Positions 43,631 through 52,098 of a stretch of 64,000 bases of DNA are shown here, piece by piece (position 1 is the first letter of the stretch; each line of letters begins with the position of its first letter). Origin of the DNA: CAZCAC01 sp964496575 (GTDB lineage: Bacteria; Planctomycetota; UBA1135; GCA-002686595); assembly GCA_964496575.1 (NCBI GenBank), contig CAZCAC010000029.1, positions 15,732-79,731 of the forward strand, in the 5' to 3' direction. Position numbers and translations under genes: made by a program. The notes under the pieces are model-generated. The model was given only the letters and a program-made list of their open reading frames with translations. It ran no database searches and was not told the origin of the DNA.

Positions 43631-44230
43631 TTAGTTCTTGCCGTGCTTGGACAGGTAGCTGGCGACGCCCTCGGGGGAAGGGGTCATCGCGTCATCCCCG
43701 TTGTTCCAGTTGGCGGGGCAGACCTCGCCGTGGGTCTCGTGGTGGCGAAGCGCCGTCACCATGCGAAGCGCCTCGTCGATGTTGCGGCCGAGCCCGAGGT
43801 CGTTGACCACGGCGTGCTTGACGGTGCCTTCTTTGTCGATCAGGAAGGTGCCGCGGAAAGCGACACCGGCATCCTCGAAGAGGACTCCGTAGTCACGGCT
43901 GATCTGCTTGGTGAGGTCGGCGACCAGGGGGTACTGCACGTTCCCGATGCCGCCGTTGTCGATGGGCGTGTTCTTCCAGGCGAGGTGGCTGAACTGGCTG
44001 TCGACGGAGACACCCACGACCTCGGCGCCGGCTTCCTTGAAGCTGGCGAGCTTGCGGTTGAACTCGAGGATCTCGGTGGGGCAGACGAAGGTGAAGTCGA
44101 GGGGGTAGAAGAACAGCACGACGTACTTGCCCTTGAACTGCTCGAGGCTGAAGTCGGGCTGGATGGTGTTGTCGGAGAGGACGGCGGGTGCGGTGAACTG
44201 GGGGGCGGGCTTGCCGATCAGGGCGGACAT
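43631..44230 (-). CDS. 2-Cys peroxiredoxin (AhpC/Prx type)
   Basis: The 199-residue protein is a typical 2-Cys peroxiredoxin. The peroxidatic cysteine (C50) sits in YPLDFTFVCPTEILEF, with the conserved Pro and Thr. The resolving cysteine lies in HGEVCPANWNNGDDA near residue 170. Supporting strands are VVGVSVDSQFSHLAWKNTPI and FRGTFLIDKEGTVKHAVVND. It reduces hydrogen peroxide and organic peroxides, with electrons from a thioredoxin- or AhpF-like partner not seen here. AGGAG precedes ATG 44230. A sigma-54-type promoter lies at 44305-44320 with repeated upstream sites. That is unusual for a peroxiredoxin and may link it to the window's redox regulation. Confidence 0.95.
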   Translation of the reverse strand: MSALIGKPAPQFTAPAVLSDNTIQPDFSLEQFKGKYVVLFFYPLDFTFVCPTEILEFNRKLASFKEAGAEVVGVSVDSQFSHLAWKNTPIDNGGIGNVQYPLVADLTKQISRDYGVLFEDAGVAFRGTFLIDKEGTVKHAVVNDLGLGRNIDEALRMVTALRHHETHGEVCPANWNNGDDAMTPSPEGVASYLSKHGKN

Positions 44231-44304
44231 CTTCGGGCTCCTTTGGGGGGTCGCTTCTCGGTCTCGGTGGTACGGCGTGAGTCTCACGCTCACGCATGAT
44301 CCCT

Positions 44305-44320
44305 TGCACACGCCGTGCCA
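44305..44320 (-). promoter_or_regulatory. Sigma-54 promoter of the peroxiredoxin gene
   Basis: On the minus strand TGGCACGGCGTGTGCA matches the -24/-12 consensus TGGCACGNNNNTTGCA with one mismatch, and with exact 10-base spacing between GG and GC. The predicted start is near 44294, giving a 64-base leader. Confidence 0.7.
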
Positions 44321-44394
44321 TCGCCCGGGCGGATTCTCAAGTCGTTGCCTGCAAGAGGTTTATGAGTATCTCACGCCGATTCGAGTCAGGTGAT

Positions 44395-44459
44395 GCGCGA
44401 TATTTCACGACCGATAATCGTTGGATATCGCGCTTCCTCGAGGCGGGGGGCGATATTTC
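44395..44459. promoter_or_regulatory. GCGATATTTC repeats upstream of the peroxiredoxin promoter
   Basis: GCGCGATAT (44395-44403) and ATATCGCGC (44425-44433) are a perfect 9-bp inverted repeat. A direct copy of GCGATATTTC occurs at 44397-44406 and again at 44450-44459. The sites are centred about 120 and 160 bases before the predicted start, the distance expected for a sigma-54 activator. They differ from the GAAAC/GTTTC palindromes at 37.6 kb. Confidence 0.6.
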
Positions 44460-44604
44460 GTGGTCGGCTCCCTGGGACCCGATGGCTCCACCAGCTCGGT
44501 GGCCGCTCCGGGGGAGCACGGAATCGGCGGGAGCCGGCTCCCCCGCGAGAGAACCGGCTCCGCACCTCCCCGGTGGTCCGGGCGCGGCGATCGGGAGTTG
44601 CCGA

Positions 44605-47205
44605 TCAGGGACAGAACAGGACTTCCAGTCCGCCCGAGAAGTTGAAGCCCGACGGGCCACCCGGAGGGTCCCGGTACCAGAACTGGAAGTTCCAGGTGTC
44701 GCCGGGCTCGATTTGGGCGGCGGGCTCGGGCGGGTCAGTGTTGTCGAGGTAGTAGGCGCCGTTGCCGAACTGATCGAGCTGGATCACCGGCAGGCGGTAG
44801 ATGCCGCCCCCGACGCAGCGGAGCCCCTCGCCGTAGGGCGTCGAGATCTGGTTCGGCCCGTAGTAGAAGAGGCCGAACTGGTGCATGGGACCGTGCTCGA
44901 CGGTCAGGATCAGGTCGTTTGCCCAGACCCTGGCGGTGCCTTGGCTGCCGATGACCGCGCCGTCGCTTTCCGAGTTCGGCATCGCGGTGCAGTAGGGAAC
45001 CGGTACCGTGCACTCGCTCAGGCCGTACAGTGCGAAGTCGTCGATGTTCCAGCCGCCGGTCTCCACGGATCCATTCGAGATCAGGTGGAACTCGATCCTC
45101 ACCCACGCCTTGCCCGCGGCCCACTCGGAGATGTCGAGGGTGTGCTTGGTCCACTCGGTGTCGGCGTGGTCTGCACCTGCGGCGTTCTGCCACACCTCCT
45201 TGCTGTTGACCCAGATCTCGGCCAGGTCGTAGGGAGCCTGCTGGATGACCAGCCAGCGCTGGTACTCCAGGATCACCACGGGTTCGTCAGTGAAGTCGAA
45301 TACCGGGGAGAACAACCGGTTGTGGGTGTTCGACGCATACCGACCATTCCAGCCCGAGGCCCCCAGGTCGTTTCCCCAGATCTTGCTGCCGGAGTATGCG
45401 CTAGTCGGATCACCTTCCTTGCCCTGGGGAGCTCCGCGCTGCCAGTCGTCCTGGTTCTGGATCTCGCTGTGGTACCAGTCCTCATCGCCTCCGCCTTCGA
45501 AGTCGTTGAAGTACAGCTGGATCCTGTTGCCCACGAAGAAGGAGAAAGGAGGCGCATCGATGTCCATTCCAAAAGGCAAGGTCTCGCTGTCGCCCTGGTC
45601 GTCGAAGGCGTCGATGTAGTAGTAGTAGGTCACCGGTGATCCGGCACCCTGGAGCTGGACATGCCAGTCGCTCCCTCCCTGATTGGTCATCGGGACCGGG
45701 GTGTAGCTGGAGCCGTCGAAGGAGTAGTTGAGCACCACCGAGGTGACGGTCGATCCGGTCAGGCTGGTGACCTGGCAGTCGAAGTCGTACGGGCCGAGCG
45801 ACTGGGTATCGTCGAGCGGAGTGTGGGCGATCGACAGATCGGCCGGCGAAGCCAGCGTCGCCGCCGCGGCGACGGTTCCCTTGACGGCCATCTCGGCGAG
45901 GTCGAAGTCGTTCGTCGCCTGGGGGTACGTGTCATTCGCGGTGTGGATCCAGGGGCAATGCGAGTTGTCATCCTCGAAGTAGAACACCGCCGGGAAGCCG
46001 TGAGCCATGTAGCTCGCGTGATCGGAGCTGCCACCCATGAGAACGCCCATATTCGACGCCCAGTTGGAGACGTAGAGTGCTCCCATCGCATCGCAGAAGT
46101 CGATCAGCCCCGGGTGCGAATTGCTCGTGATGAAGTCGACATCGCGCGTGTCGGAGGCCGACCGGTACGCGATCATGTCCAGGTTGAGCATGGCGATGAC
46201 ATCTTCATCCAGGTCGTCGGACAGGCTCGCGGAGTAGCTGGAGCCGTAGAGTCCGATCTCCTCGCCGGAGAAATCGATGAACCGGAGTGTGTGCCGGTAG
46301 GGGCCGTGGAGGGCGAGAACCCTGGCCGCCTCCATCACCCCAGCCGTGCCGGACGCGTTGTCGTCGGCGCCGGGTGCCGGTTGGGAGGACCCCGATCCGT
46401 TGATCGAGTCGTAGTGTCCTCCGATCACGATGATCTTCGACGGGTCTATCGCCCCGGGGATCTCACCGACGACATTTCTCGAGTACGAGGAACCGAAGTT
46501 TTGCAGGTAAGTGGAGATTCCGTAGCTCTGGAACTGCGCCTCGAGCTGGTTCTGTGCCGTGACTGCCCCCGAGAGATCGCACCGCCGACTGTAGATTGAC
46601 GACAGGCTCTGGACCGTCGCCTCGATGTTCGACTGGTCCACCATGTCGACGATCACCTGGACCCGGGGATCCGCCGTCGTCATCCTCGCCGAGCCCGATC
46701 CTCCAGGCGCCACGAAGGACCTGGTCGCCTTGCGCGGGTGTCGGCGGATCGGCATCAGGGCATGGTGCATCATGCTGCCGGGTTCCACCTCGTCCAGAAC
46801 CCCCCTCGCTTCGGGGCGTAGTGAGACCAAGGCTTGCGGCGCGTAGCGGAAGAGTACCTCGCCTCCGACCGCCTCGATCTGCTCCAGCGTGTCTTCGCTG
46901 GTGAACTCGATCTGGTAGAGCTCGACGTGCTCGTGGAGCTGGCCACCGAGGTGGAAGACATCGACGTCGAGTCCACCGAGCCAGTCGAGCCGCTGTTCAT
47001 CGGCTTCCGCAACGATGAAGCGTCCGGCGTCGTGCCAGACGTCCAGCTCCCGCAGCAGGTGTGCTCGGAACGCCTGGTCGTCTGGGTGAGCGACGACGAT
47101 CGGGTACGTGTGTGCCGCCGTGATCTCGGCCGTCTGCGGCGCGGGTGCGCTGAGCGCGGTCGAGGGAAGGGCCAGGGCGGCGATCTGAAGAAGGGCAGAG
47201 AGCAT
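44605..47205 (-). CDS. Secreted M28 zinc aminopeptidase, WYRDP-type C-terminal domain
   Basis: The 866-residue protein has a signal peptide (about 1-20), an N-terminal domain, and an M28 peptidase domain (about 190-450). Likely zinc ligands are H264 (IGGHYDSING), D281 (PGADDNASG), the catalytic Glu pair at 315-316 (DFSGEEIGLYGS), D343 (NLDMIAY) and H421 (WIHTANDTYP). The middle part (460-730) contains beta domains. The last 135 residues (732-866) are a separate domain: YCTAMPN, QFGLFYYGPNQISTPYGEG, RCVGGGIYRLPVIQLDQFG and WNFQFWYRDPPGG. Aminopeptidases of this family remove N-terminal residues from peptides outside the cell. It is the downstream member of a tandem pair with the gene at 47500. 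Confidence 0.88.
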   Translation of the reverse strand: MLSALLQIAALALPSTALSAPAPQTAEITAAHTYPIVVAHPDDQAFRAHLLRELDVWHDAGRFIVAEADEQRLDWLGGLDVDVFHLGGQLHEHVELYQIEFTSEDTLEQIEAVGGEVLFRYAPQALVSLRPEARGVLDEVEPGSMMHHALMPIRRHPRKATRSFVAPGGSGSARMTTADPRVQVIVDMVDQSNIEATVQSLSSIYSRRCDLSGAVTAQNQLEAQFQSYGISTYLQNFGSSYSRNVVGEIPGAIDPSKIIVIGGHYDSINGSGSSQPAPGADDNASGTAGVMEAARVLALHGPYRHTLRFIDFSGEEIGLYGSSYSASLSDDLDEDVIAMLNLDMIAYRSASDTRDVDFITSNSHPGLIDFCDAMGALYVSNWASNMGVLMGGSSDHASYMAHGFPAVFYFEDDNSHCPWIHTANDTYPQATNDFDLAEMAVKGTVAAAATLASPADLSIAHTPLDDTQSLGPYDFDCQVTSLTGSTVTSVVLNYSFDGSSYTPVPMTNQGGSDWHVQLQGAGSPVTYYYYIDAFDDQGDSETLPFGMDIDAPPFSFFVGNRIQLYFNDFEGGGDEDWYHSEIQNQDDWQRGAPQGKEGDPTSAYSGSKIWGNDLGASGWNGRYASNTHNRLFSPVFDFTDEPVVILEYQRWLVIQQAPYDLAEIWVNSKEVWQNAAGADHADTEWTKHTLDISEWAAGKAWVRIEFHLISNGSVETGGWNIDDFALYGLSECTVPVPYCTAMPNSESDGAVIGSQGTARVWANDLILTVEHGPMHQFGLFYYGPNQISTPYGEGLRCVGGGIYRLPVIQLDQFGNGAYYLDNTDPPEPAAQIEPGDTWNFQFWYRDPPGGPSGFNFSGGLEVLFCP

Positions 47206-47499
47206 GGTTGGGAGGTGCGCTGGGGGCTAGGGGAGAACCGGCGTCCGGACGTCCAGCGTCGAAGGTCCAGTCTACCCTCAAATGGCCCGGGAAGGGGGGA
47301 GACCGTGCCGTTCGGCGCCGATCCCAGGCGATTTACGCGAAGACAATCCCGGAAGCGGAACCCCGTGCCTTTCACACCGGATCGGTGGGCCTCCACCGCC
47401 GGCCGAGGCGTTTTCCGGTGCCCGAATTCCTCGCTGACGAGAGATCCCCGCCCTCCGGATCGGAAGGCGGGGACCGGTGCTAGAGGGAACCGTCAGGGA

Positions 47500-50112
47500 T
47501 CAGGGACAGAAGATCGCTTCCAGCGCGTCGGAGAAGTTGAAGCCCGAGGGGCCGCCCGTGGGATCGCGGTACCAGCACTGGAAGTTCCAGGTCGAGCCGT
47601 CGAGGATCTGCCCGGAGGGTTCCGGCGGGTTGGTGTTGTCGAGGGCGTAGGTGCCGATGCCGAACGCGTCCAGCTGGATCACGTTGAGGCGGTAGATACC
47701 GCCGCCGACGCAGCGGACACCTTCGCCATAAGGCACGTTGATCTGGTTCGGCCCGTAGTAGAAGAGCGCGAACTGATCGGACGGACCGCCCTGGACGGTC
47801 AGCATCAGATCGTTGGCCGCGATGCTGGTCGAGCCCGCGTACCCGATCTCCGCGCCGGAGCCGACGGAGTTCGGGGAAGTGACGCAGTAGGTCGAGGGGG
47901 GCGGGCACCCGACCGGACCGAGGACCACCAGCGAGAAGTCGTCGATGTTCCAGCCGCCGTACTCGACCCCGCCGTCAGTGATCAGGCGGAATTCGATCTG
48001 CACCGAGGAGTTGCCCGCCGCCCAGGTGGAGATGTCGATGGTGTGCTTGTGCCAGCCGCTGTCGATGTGGTCGGACCCGGTGGCGTTCTGCCAGACGGTC
48101 GTACCGTTGACGCGGATCTGCGCCTTGTCGTACTGGTTGTCCTCGACGGTCAGCCAGCGCTGGTACTCCAGCGTCACGCTGGTCTCGGCCGACAGGTCGA
48201 AAACGGGGGAGGCCAGCCAGTTGTGGACGTCGGGCTTGTACTCACCGTTCCACCCCGAAGGGCCGAGGTCGTTGCCCCAGACATTGGTTCCGGAGTAGGC
48301 ATTGCTGGGGTCGCCCGCCAGGCCGTTGGGGTTGCCGCGTTGCCAGTCGTCCTGGGTGGCGACCTGACCGTGGGTCCAACCGGCGTCATTGCCGCCCTCG
48401 AAGTCATTGAAGTACAGCACCGTCTTCTGGCCGCAGAAGAAGGAGAACGGCGGCTCGCCGAGCGCCATGCCTCCGGGCAAGGTCTCGCTTCCGCCCTGGT
48501 CGTCGAGAGCTTCGATGTAGTAGTAGTGAGTGATCGGTGAACCGGCGTCGGGGATCTGGCCCTGCCAGTTGTCTCCCCCCTGGTTCGTCATCGGCACCTG
48601 GTTGAAGTTGGAGCCGTCGGTCGAGTAGTTCAGCGTCACGGAAGTGACGTTGGCACCGCTCAGGCTGGTGACCACGCAGTCGACGTCGTACGGGCCCGTG
48701 GCCTGCGTGTCGCCGAGCGGCGTGTGAGCGATCGACATGTCGACCAGCTCGGCCAGCGAGGCCGCCGAGGCCACGACGCACTGCACGAACATCTTGGCCA
48801 GCGTGAAGTCGTTCGCCGACAGGGGGTAGGTGTCGTTGGCGGTGTGGATGTACGGCGAGTAGTTGCCGATGTCCTCGAAGAAGAAGATCGCCGGAAAACC
48901 GTGCTGTGCGTAGCTCTGGTGGTCGGAGGTGCCCCCGCTCAGCGAGCCCGAGTTCGAGGCCCAGTTGGCCACGTACGTCGCTCCCATCGACTGACAGTAG
49001 TTGATCAGGGAACCCGACGAGTAGTTGGTGACGAAGTCCACGGAGCGCGAGTCGGAGCCGGCGCGATAAGAGATCATGTCCATGTTGATCATGGCGATGA
49101 TGTCCTCGTTCGCGTTGTCCGACTGCGTCGCGGCGTATTCCGAGCCATAGAGGCCGAATTCCTCTCCGGAGAAGGCGATGAAGCGGAGCGTGTGCTTGAA
49201 GGGGCCGTTGGCCGCGAGGACCCGAGCGGCTTCCCAGACTCCGGCGGTTCCCGAGGCGTTGTCGTCCGCACCCGGCGCGGCGTACGAAGAGCCGGCGCCG
49301 TTGATCGAGTCGTAGTGTCCGCCGATGACGATGATCTTCGAGGGATCGACCGTCCCGAGGATCTCGCCGACGACGTTCTTCGAGTACGAGGCCCCGAAGT
49401 TCTGCAGGTAGGTGCTGACGCCGTAACCCTGCATCTGCGCCTCGAGCTGGTTCTGAGCCGTCACCGCGCCGGAGAGGTTCGCCCGGCGGCTGAAGATCGC
49501 GGAGAGGCTCTGCACGGTCGACACGAGGTTGCTCTGGTTGACCTGGTCGACCATCGCCTGGATGGCGGGATCCCCGGCGATCATCGCCGTGGAGCCGGGA
49601 GCGCCCAGACCCGCGGGCGTGAAGGCCCGCGGCTTCTGCTGCGCCTGCTGGCGGATCGGCATCAGGGTGTGGTGCATGAAGCTGCCCGGTTCGACCCGGT
49701 GCAGAACACCACTGTCATCGGGATGGATCGCGATCAGCGCCTGTGGCGCGTAGCGGAAGAGGATCTCTCCCCCCGCGTTCTCCACTTGCTCGAGCGTCTT
49801 CTCGCTCCGGAACTCGATCACGTAGAGCTCGGCGTCGACCGGCCAGTCGGTCAGCATGAGGAGGTCGGCGGGCAGGTCGTCGATCCACCGGACCGTCTCC
49901 GCGGAGGCTTCCCCGACCAGGAACCTCCCGGCGTCGTGCCAGACGTCCAGGCCTCGAAGGAGCCGGTCACGCAGCGCCGGGTCCTCGTGGTGGATGACCA
50001 CGACCGGGTATTCGGCGACGTTCGGGGCCTCCGCCACCGGGGGCGGGGAGGCGCTGGGGGCCGCCATGGGGAGAGTCAGGGCGGCGGTCGATAGGAGGGC
50101 AGAGAGCATCAT
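47500..50112 (-). CDS. Secreted M28 zinc aminopeptidase, tandem paralog
   Basis: This 870-residue protein is a close paralog of the neighbouring gene at 44605, with the same domain order. It has a signal peptide (about 1-22), an M28 zinc site (IVIGGHYDSINGAGSS, PGADDNASGTAG, FSGEEFGLYGSEYA, INMDMISYRAGS, YIHTANDTYP), a PKD/pre-peptidase-like middle and a 135-residue C-terminal domain (736-870). The C-terminal domain has TYCVTSPNSV, QFALFYYGPNQINVPYGEG, RCVGGGIYRL and NFQCWYRDPTGG. It acts on extracellular peptides. The ATG at 50112 follows a region with no strong ribosome site; a second ATG sits directly after it. A 294-bp gap separates the two copies, so they are probably transcribed separately. 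The duplication looks old, as the middle regions have diverged. Confidence 0.88.
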   Translation of the reverse strand: MMLSALLSTAALTLPMAAPSASPPPVAEAPNVAEYPVVVIHHEDPALRDRLLRGLDVWHDAGRFLVGEASAETVRWIDDLPADLLMLTDWPVDAELYVIEFRSEKTLEQVENAGGEILFRYAPQALIAIHPDDSGVLHRVEPGSFMHHTLMPIRQQAQQKPRAFTPAGLGAPGSTAMIAGDPAIQAMVDQVNQSNLVSTVQSLSAIFSRRANLSGAVTAQNQLEAQMQGYGVSTYLQNFGASYSKNVVGEILGTVDPSKIIVIGGHYDSINGAGSSYAAPGADDNASGTAGVWEAARVLAANGPFKHTLRFIAFSGEEFGLYGSEYAATQSDNANEDIIAMINMDMISYRAGSDSRSVDFVTNYSSGSLINYCQSMGATYVANWASNSGSLSGGTSDHQSYAQHGFPAIFFFEDIGNYSPYIHTANDTYPLSANDFTLAKMFVQCVVASAASLAELVDMSIAHTPLGDTQATGPYDVDCVVTSLSGANVTSVTLNYSTDGSNFNQVPMTNQGGDNWQGQIPDAGSPITHYYYIEALDDQGGSETLPGGMALGEPPFSFFCGQKTVLYFNDFEGGNDAGWTHGQVATQDDWQRGNPNGLAGDPSNAYSGTNVWGNDLGPSGWNGEYKPDVHNWLASPVFDLSAETSVTLEYQRWLTVEDNQYDKAQIRVNGTTVWQNATGSDHIDSGWHKHTIDISTWAAGNSSVQIEFRLITDGGVEYGGWNIDDFSLVVLGPVGCPPPSTYCVTSPNSVGSGAEIGYAGSTSIAANDLMLTVQGGPSDQFALFYYGPNQINVPYGEGVRCVGGGIYRLNVIQLDAFGIGTYALDNTNPPEPSGQILDGSTWNFQCWYRDPTGGPSGFNFSDALEAIFCP

Positions 50113-50237
50113 CGTTTGCGCTTTTGTCTGGGGGAAAACCGGAGTCCGCAGTAGGAGTCTACCTCGAATCCGGCGGCGCCGGGGACCGGGGGATCCATTG
50201 ATCTAGCTCCTCCCGAGGATGAGGCAACCCACTGTGT

Positions 50238-50260
50238 CCATTCGCTTTATGAGCGAATGG
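50238..50260. terminator. Hairpin upstream of the M28 gene, after the isomerase-like gene
   Basis: CCATTCGCT and AGCGAATGG form a 9-bp stem with a TTATG loop, followed on the plus strand by TTTT. It lies between the end of the fucose isomerase-like gene (50346) and the M28 start. It could end the isomerase transcript, although the T-run is on the other side. Confidence 0.35.
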
Positions 50261-50345
50261 TTTTCGAGCGGAAGGCGCACGAAAGCCCCTCGCGGGGGCC
50301 GCCAGTAGTGCGGTCAGCGCACAGCTCTTCCGGCCCGAAAGCTGC

Positions 50346-52004
50346 TCAGAAGCCCACCCCACAGAGGTTCACGGCGATGCCCATCGCCCGAGCCATCGCC
50401 GCCTTGGCGGCCAGGCCCCGGCGGGCCGAGTCCGCGTCATCCGCGTAGACCACCTGGATGTGGTTCGCCTGGTGCTTGGCCATCAGCTGGTCGCGGCTCA
50501 CCCCCTGGAAGACCGCGTTCATGATCGGCCACTGCGGCGTGGTCGCCTGCCAGCGACGCTCCATCTCCTCCGGCGGCAGCTCGATCGCGTCGAGCAGACC
50601 GATGTCCATGTGCAAGGCGTCGTCCGCGACGTAGATGCGGCTCCAGACCACCGGCCCCGGCCGCGACTGGCCGCAGATGGTGCTACCGCCCTTGGCGAAG
50701 TACATCGGCGGCTGGCGGTACCCCTTCGCGCCGCCGTAGCCGCCGATCAGGTGCGACGGCGGGACCGCGCCGGAGATCTCGAAGACGAAGACCTCTTCGT
50801 CGGTGGTGCCCGAGCGGTCGGTGTCGGACCAGCGCACGTCGTGCAGGGTCGTGTCCGGCGCCATCCCCATCGCGCTCCACACGCGCTCGGTGATCAGCGC
50901 GTCGAGGCCCGCGCATTCGTCGACCTCGTTGAAGTGGAGGACCGGCTGGCCCTCGCGGATCAGCTCGCCCTTCCGCGGACCGTCGACCGCGCGCACCGGC
51001 GGCCGCTCGGAGCAGTTGAGCATCCCCTCGGCGAGGTCGCTGGCGGGGCACAGCTCGGTCAGTCCGAGCTGGTACTGGATGCCGATCACGTCGCAGCCGT
51101 GACGGTCCGCGATCCTCGTCGCGGCGATGTACATCTTGCACTGCTCGAGGATCTGCTCCTCGGTGAGCTGATTCTCACCGGGGCCGATATCGAAGGTCAT
51201 TCCGCGTTCGTCGAGCCAGCCGCGTACCTCGCGCGCTTCCTCGTCCGGGACCTGCTGCATGGCGGAGAAGAGCGCCGACTGGGAGAGCCGCTCCTTGACC
51301 ACGCCCACCGCGTGTAGGAGGTGGTCGGGGATGATCGCGTTGAACATCCCCATGCAACCCTCGTCGAAGACGCCGAGGATCATCGGCGAGCGGCGCAACA
51401 CGGCGGCTAGCCCTTCGCCGAGCTCGCGCTCCGCGCCGGGAAGGTGGGCCGGATCCAGCGGGGTGACGTGAGACAGATCGTGCTCGACCCGTCCCGTCTC
51501 GCACCAGCCCTTCAGCTGCTCGACGAACGCCGGATCGTCGAAGTCCTCGGTCCACAGCATCGAGTACTCGACCCCCGCCTTGGTCAGCGACCCGCGCAGG
51601 TTCAGCGCGCCGACCAAGCCGGGCCACTCGCCGGACCAGTTGCAGATGATCAGGATCGGCCCCCGGTGGCGCAGCAGGCCGCCGAGCACGTTGCCCGTGT
51701 ACTGCCAGACCGACTCGACGATGACCAGCGGCGCCTCGGGGTGGATCTTCTCGAAGACCTCGCGCCCCTGCGCCTGGCTGAAGAGGAAGCCGTGTGGCTG
51801 CTCGTCGCTCCAGCGCTCCGGCGAGCCGCGGTGGACGGTCCAGCCGAGTTTCTCGAAGGCGGCGCTCACTTGCCCCTCGGTGCGCTTCTGCGTCGGCCAG
51901 CACTTGGTGTTGGCGGTGACGCGCTGGTCCCCGGAGGCGAGCAGGATCGCGGTCCGGGCGGCGAGGGGGGTGGGGGTCTCGAGCTGGGGGAGGGCGTAGG
52001 GCAT
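50346..52004 (-). CDS. L-fucose/L-arabinose isomerase-like protein
   Basis: The 552-residue protein resembles the L-fucose/L-arabinose isomerase superfamily in length and layout. It has an N-terminal Rossmann-type half (LVIVESVWQYTGNVLGGLLR, ILIICNWSGEWPGLVGALNL), an alpha/beta centre with the LGVFDEGCMGMFNAIIPDHL segment (conserved Glu and Asp), and a C-terminal part with VLHFNEVDECAGLDALITER and GSTICGQSRPGPVVW. In true isomerases Glu, Asp and His residues bind Mn. Here E in FDEGCMGMF and the C-terminal H-I-Q are possible, but I cannot identify all ligands. A sugar ketol-isomerase role fits the surrounding glycan genes. ATG 52004 has no clear ribosome site, so a leader-poor transcript is possible. 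Confidence 0.65.
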   Translation of the reverse strand: MPYALPQLETPTPLAARTAILLASGDQRVTANTKCWPTQKRTEGQVSAAFEKLGWTVHRGSPERWSDEQPHGFLFSQAQGREVFEKIHPEAPLVIVESVWQYTGNVLGGLLRHRGPILIICNWSGEWPGLVGALNLRGSLTKAGVEYSMLWTEDFDDPAFVEQLKGWCETGRVEHDLSHVTPLDPAHLPGAERELGEGLAAVLRRSPMILGVFDEGCMGMFNAIIPDHLLHAVGVVKERLSQSALFSAMQQVPDEEAREVRGWLDERGMTFDIGPGENQLTEEQILEQCKMYIAATRIADRHGCDVIGIQYQLGLTELCPASDLAEGMLNCSERPPVRAVDGPRKGELIREGQPVLHFNEVDECAGLDALITERVWSAMGMAPDTTLHDVRWSDTDRSGTTDEEVFVFEISGAVPPSHLIGGYGGAKGYRQPPMYFAKGGSTICGQSRPGPVVWSRIYVADDALHMDIGLLDAIELPPEEMERRWQATTPQWPIMNAVFQGVSRDQLMAKHQANHIQVVYADDADSARRGLAAKAAMARAMGIAVNLCGVGF

Positions 52005-52098
52005 GGCGCGGGTCTGGCGGGGAGAGGGACGAGGGGCGGCGCCCCCGATCGGGGCCGCAGAGGAAGAGGATAGCGACCGAGCGCGCCGCGCGCTCGCA

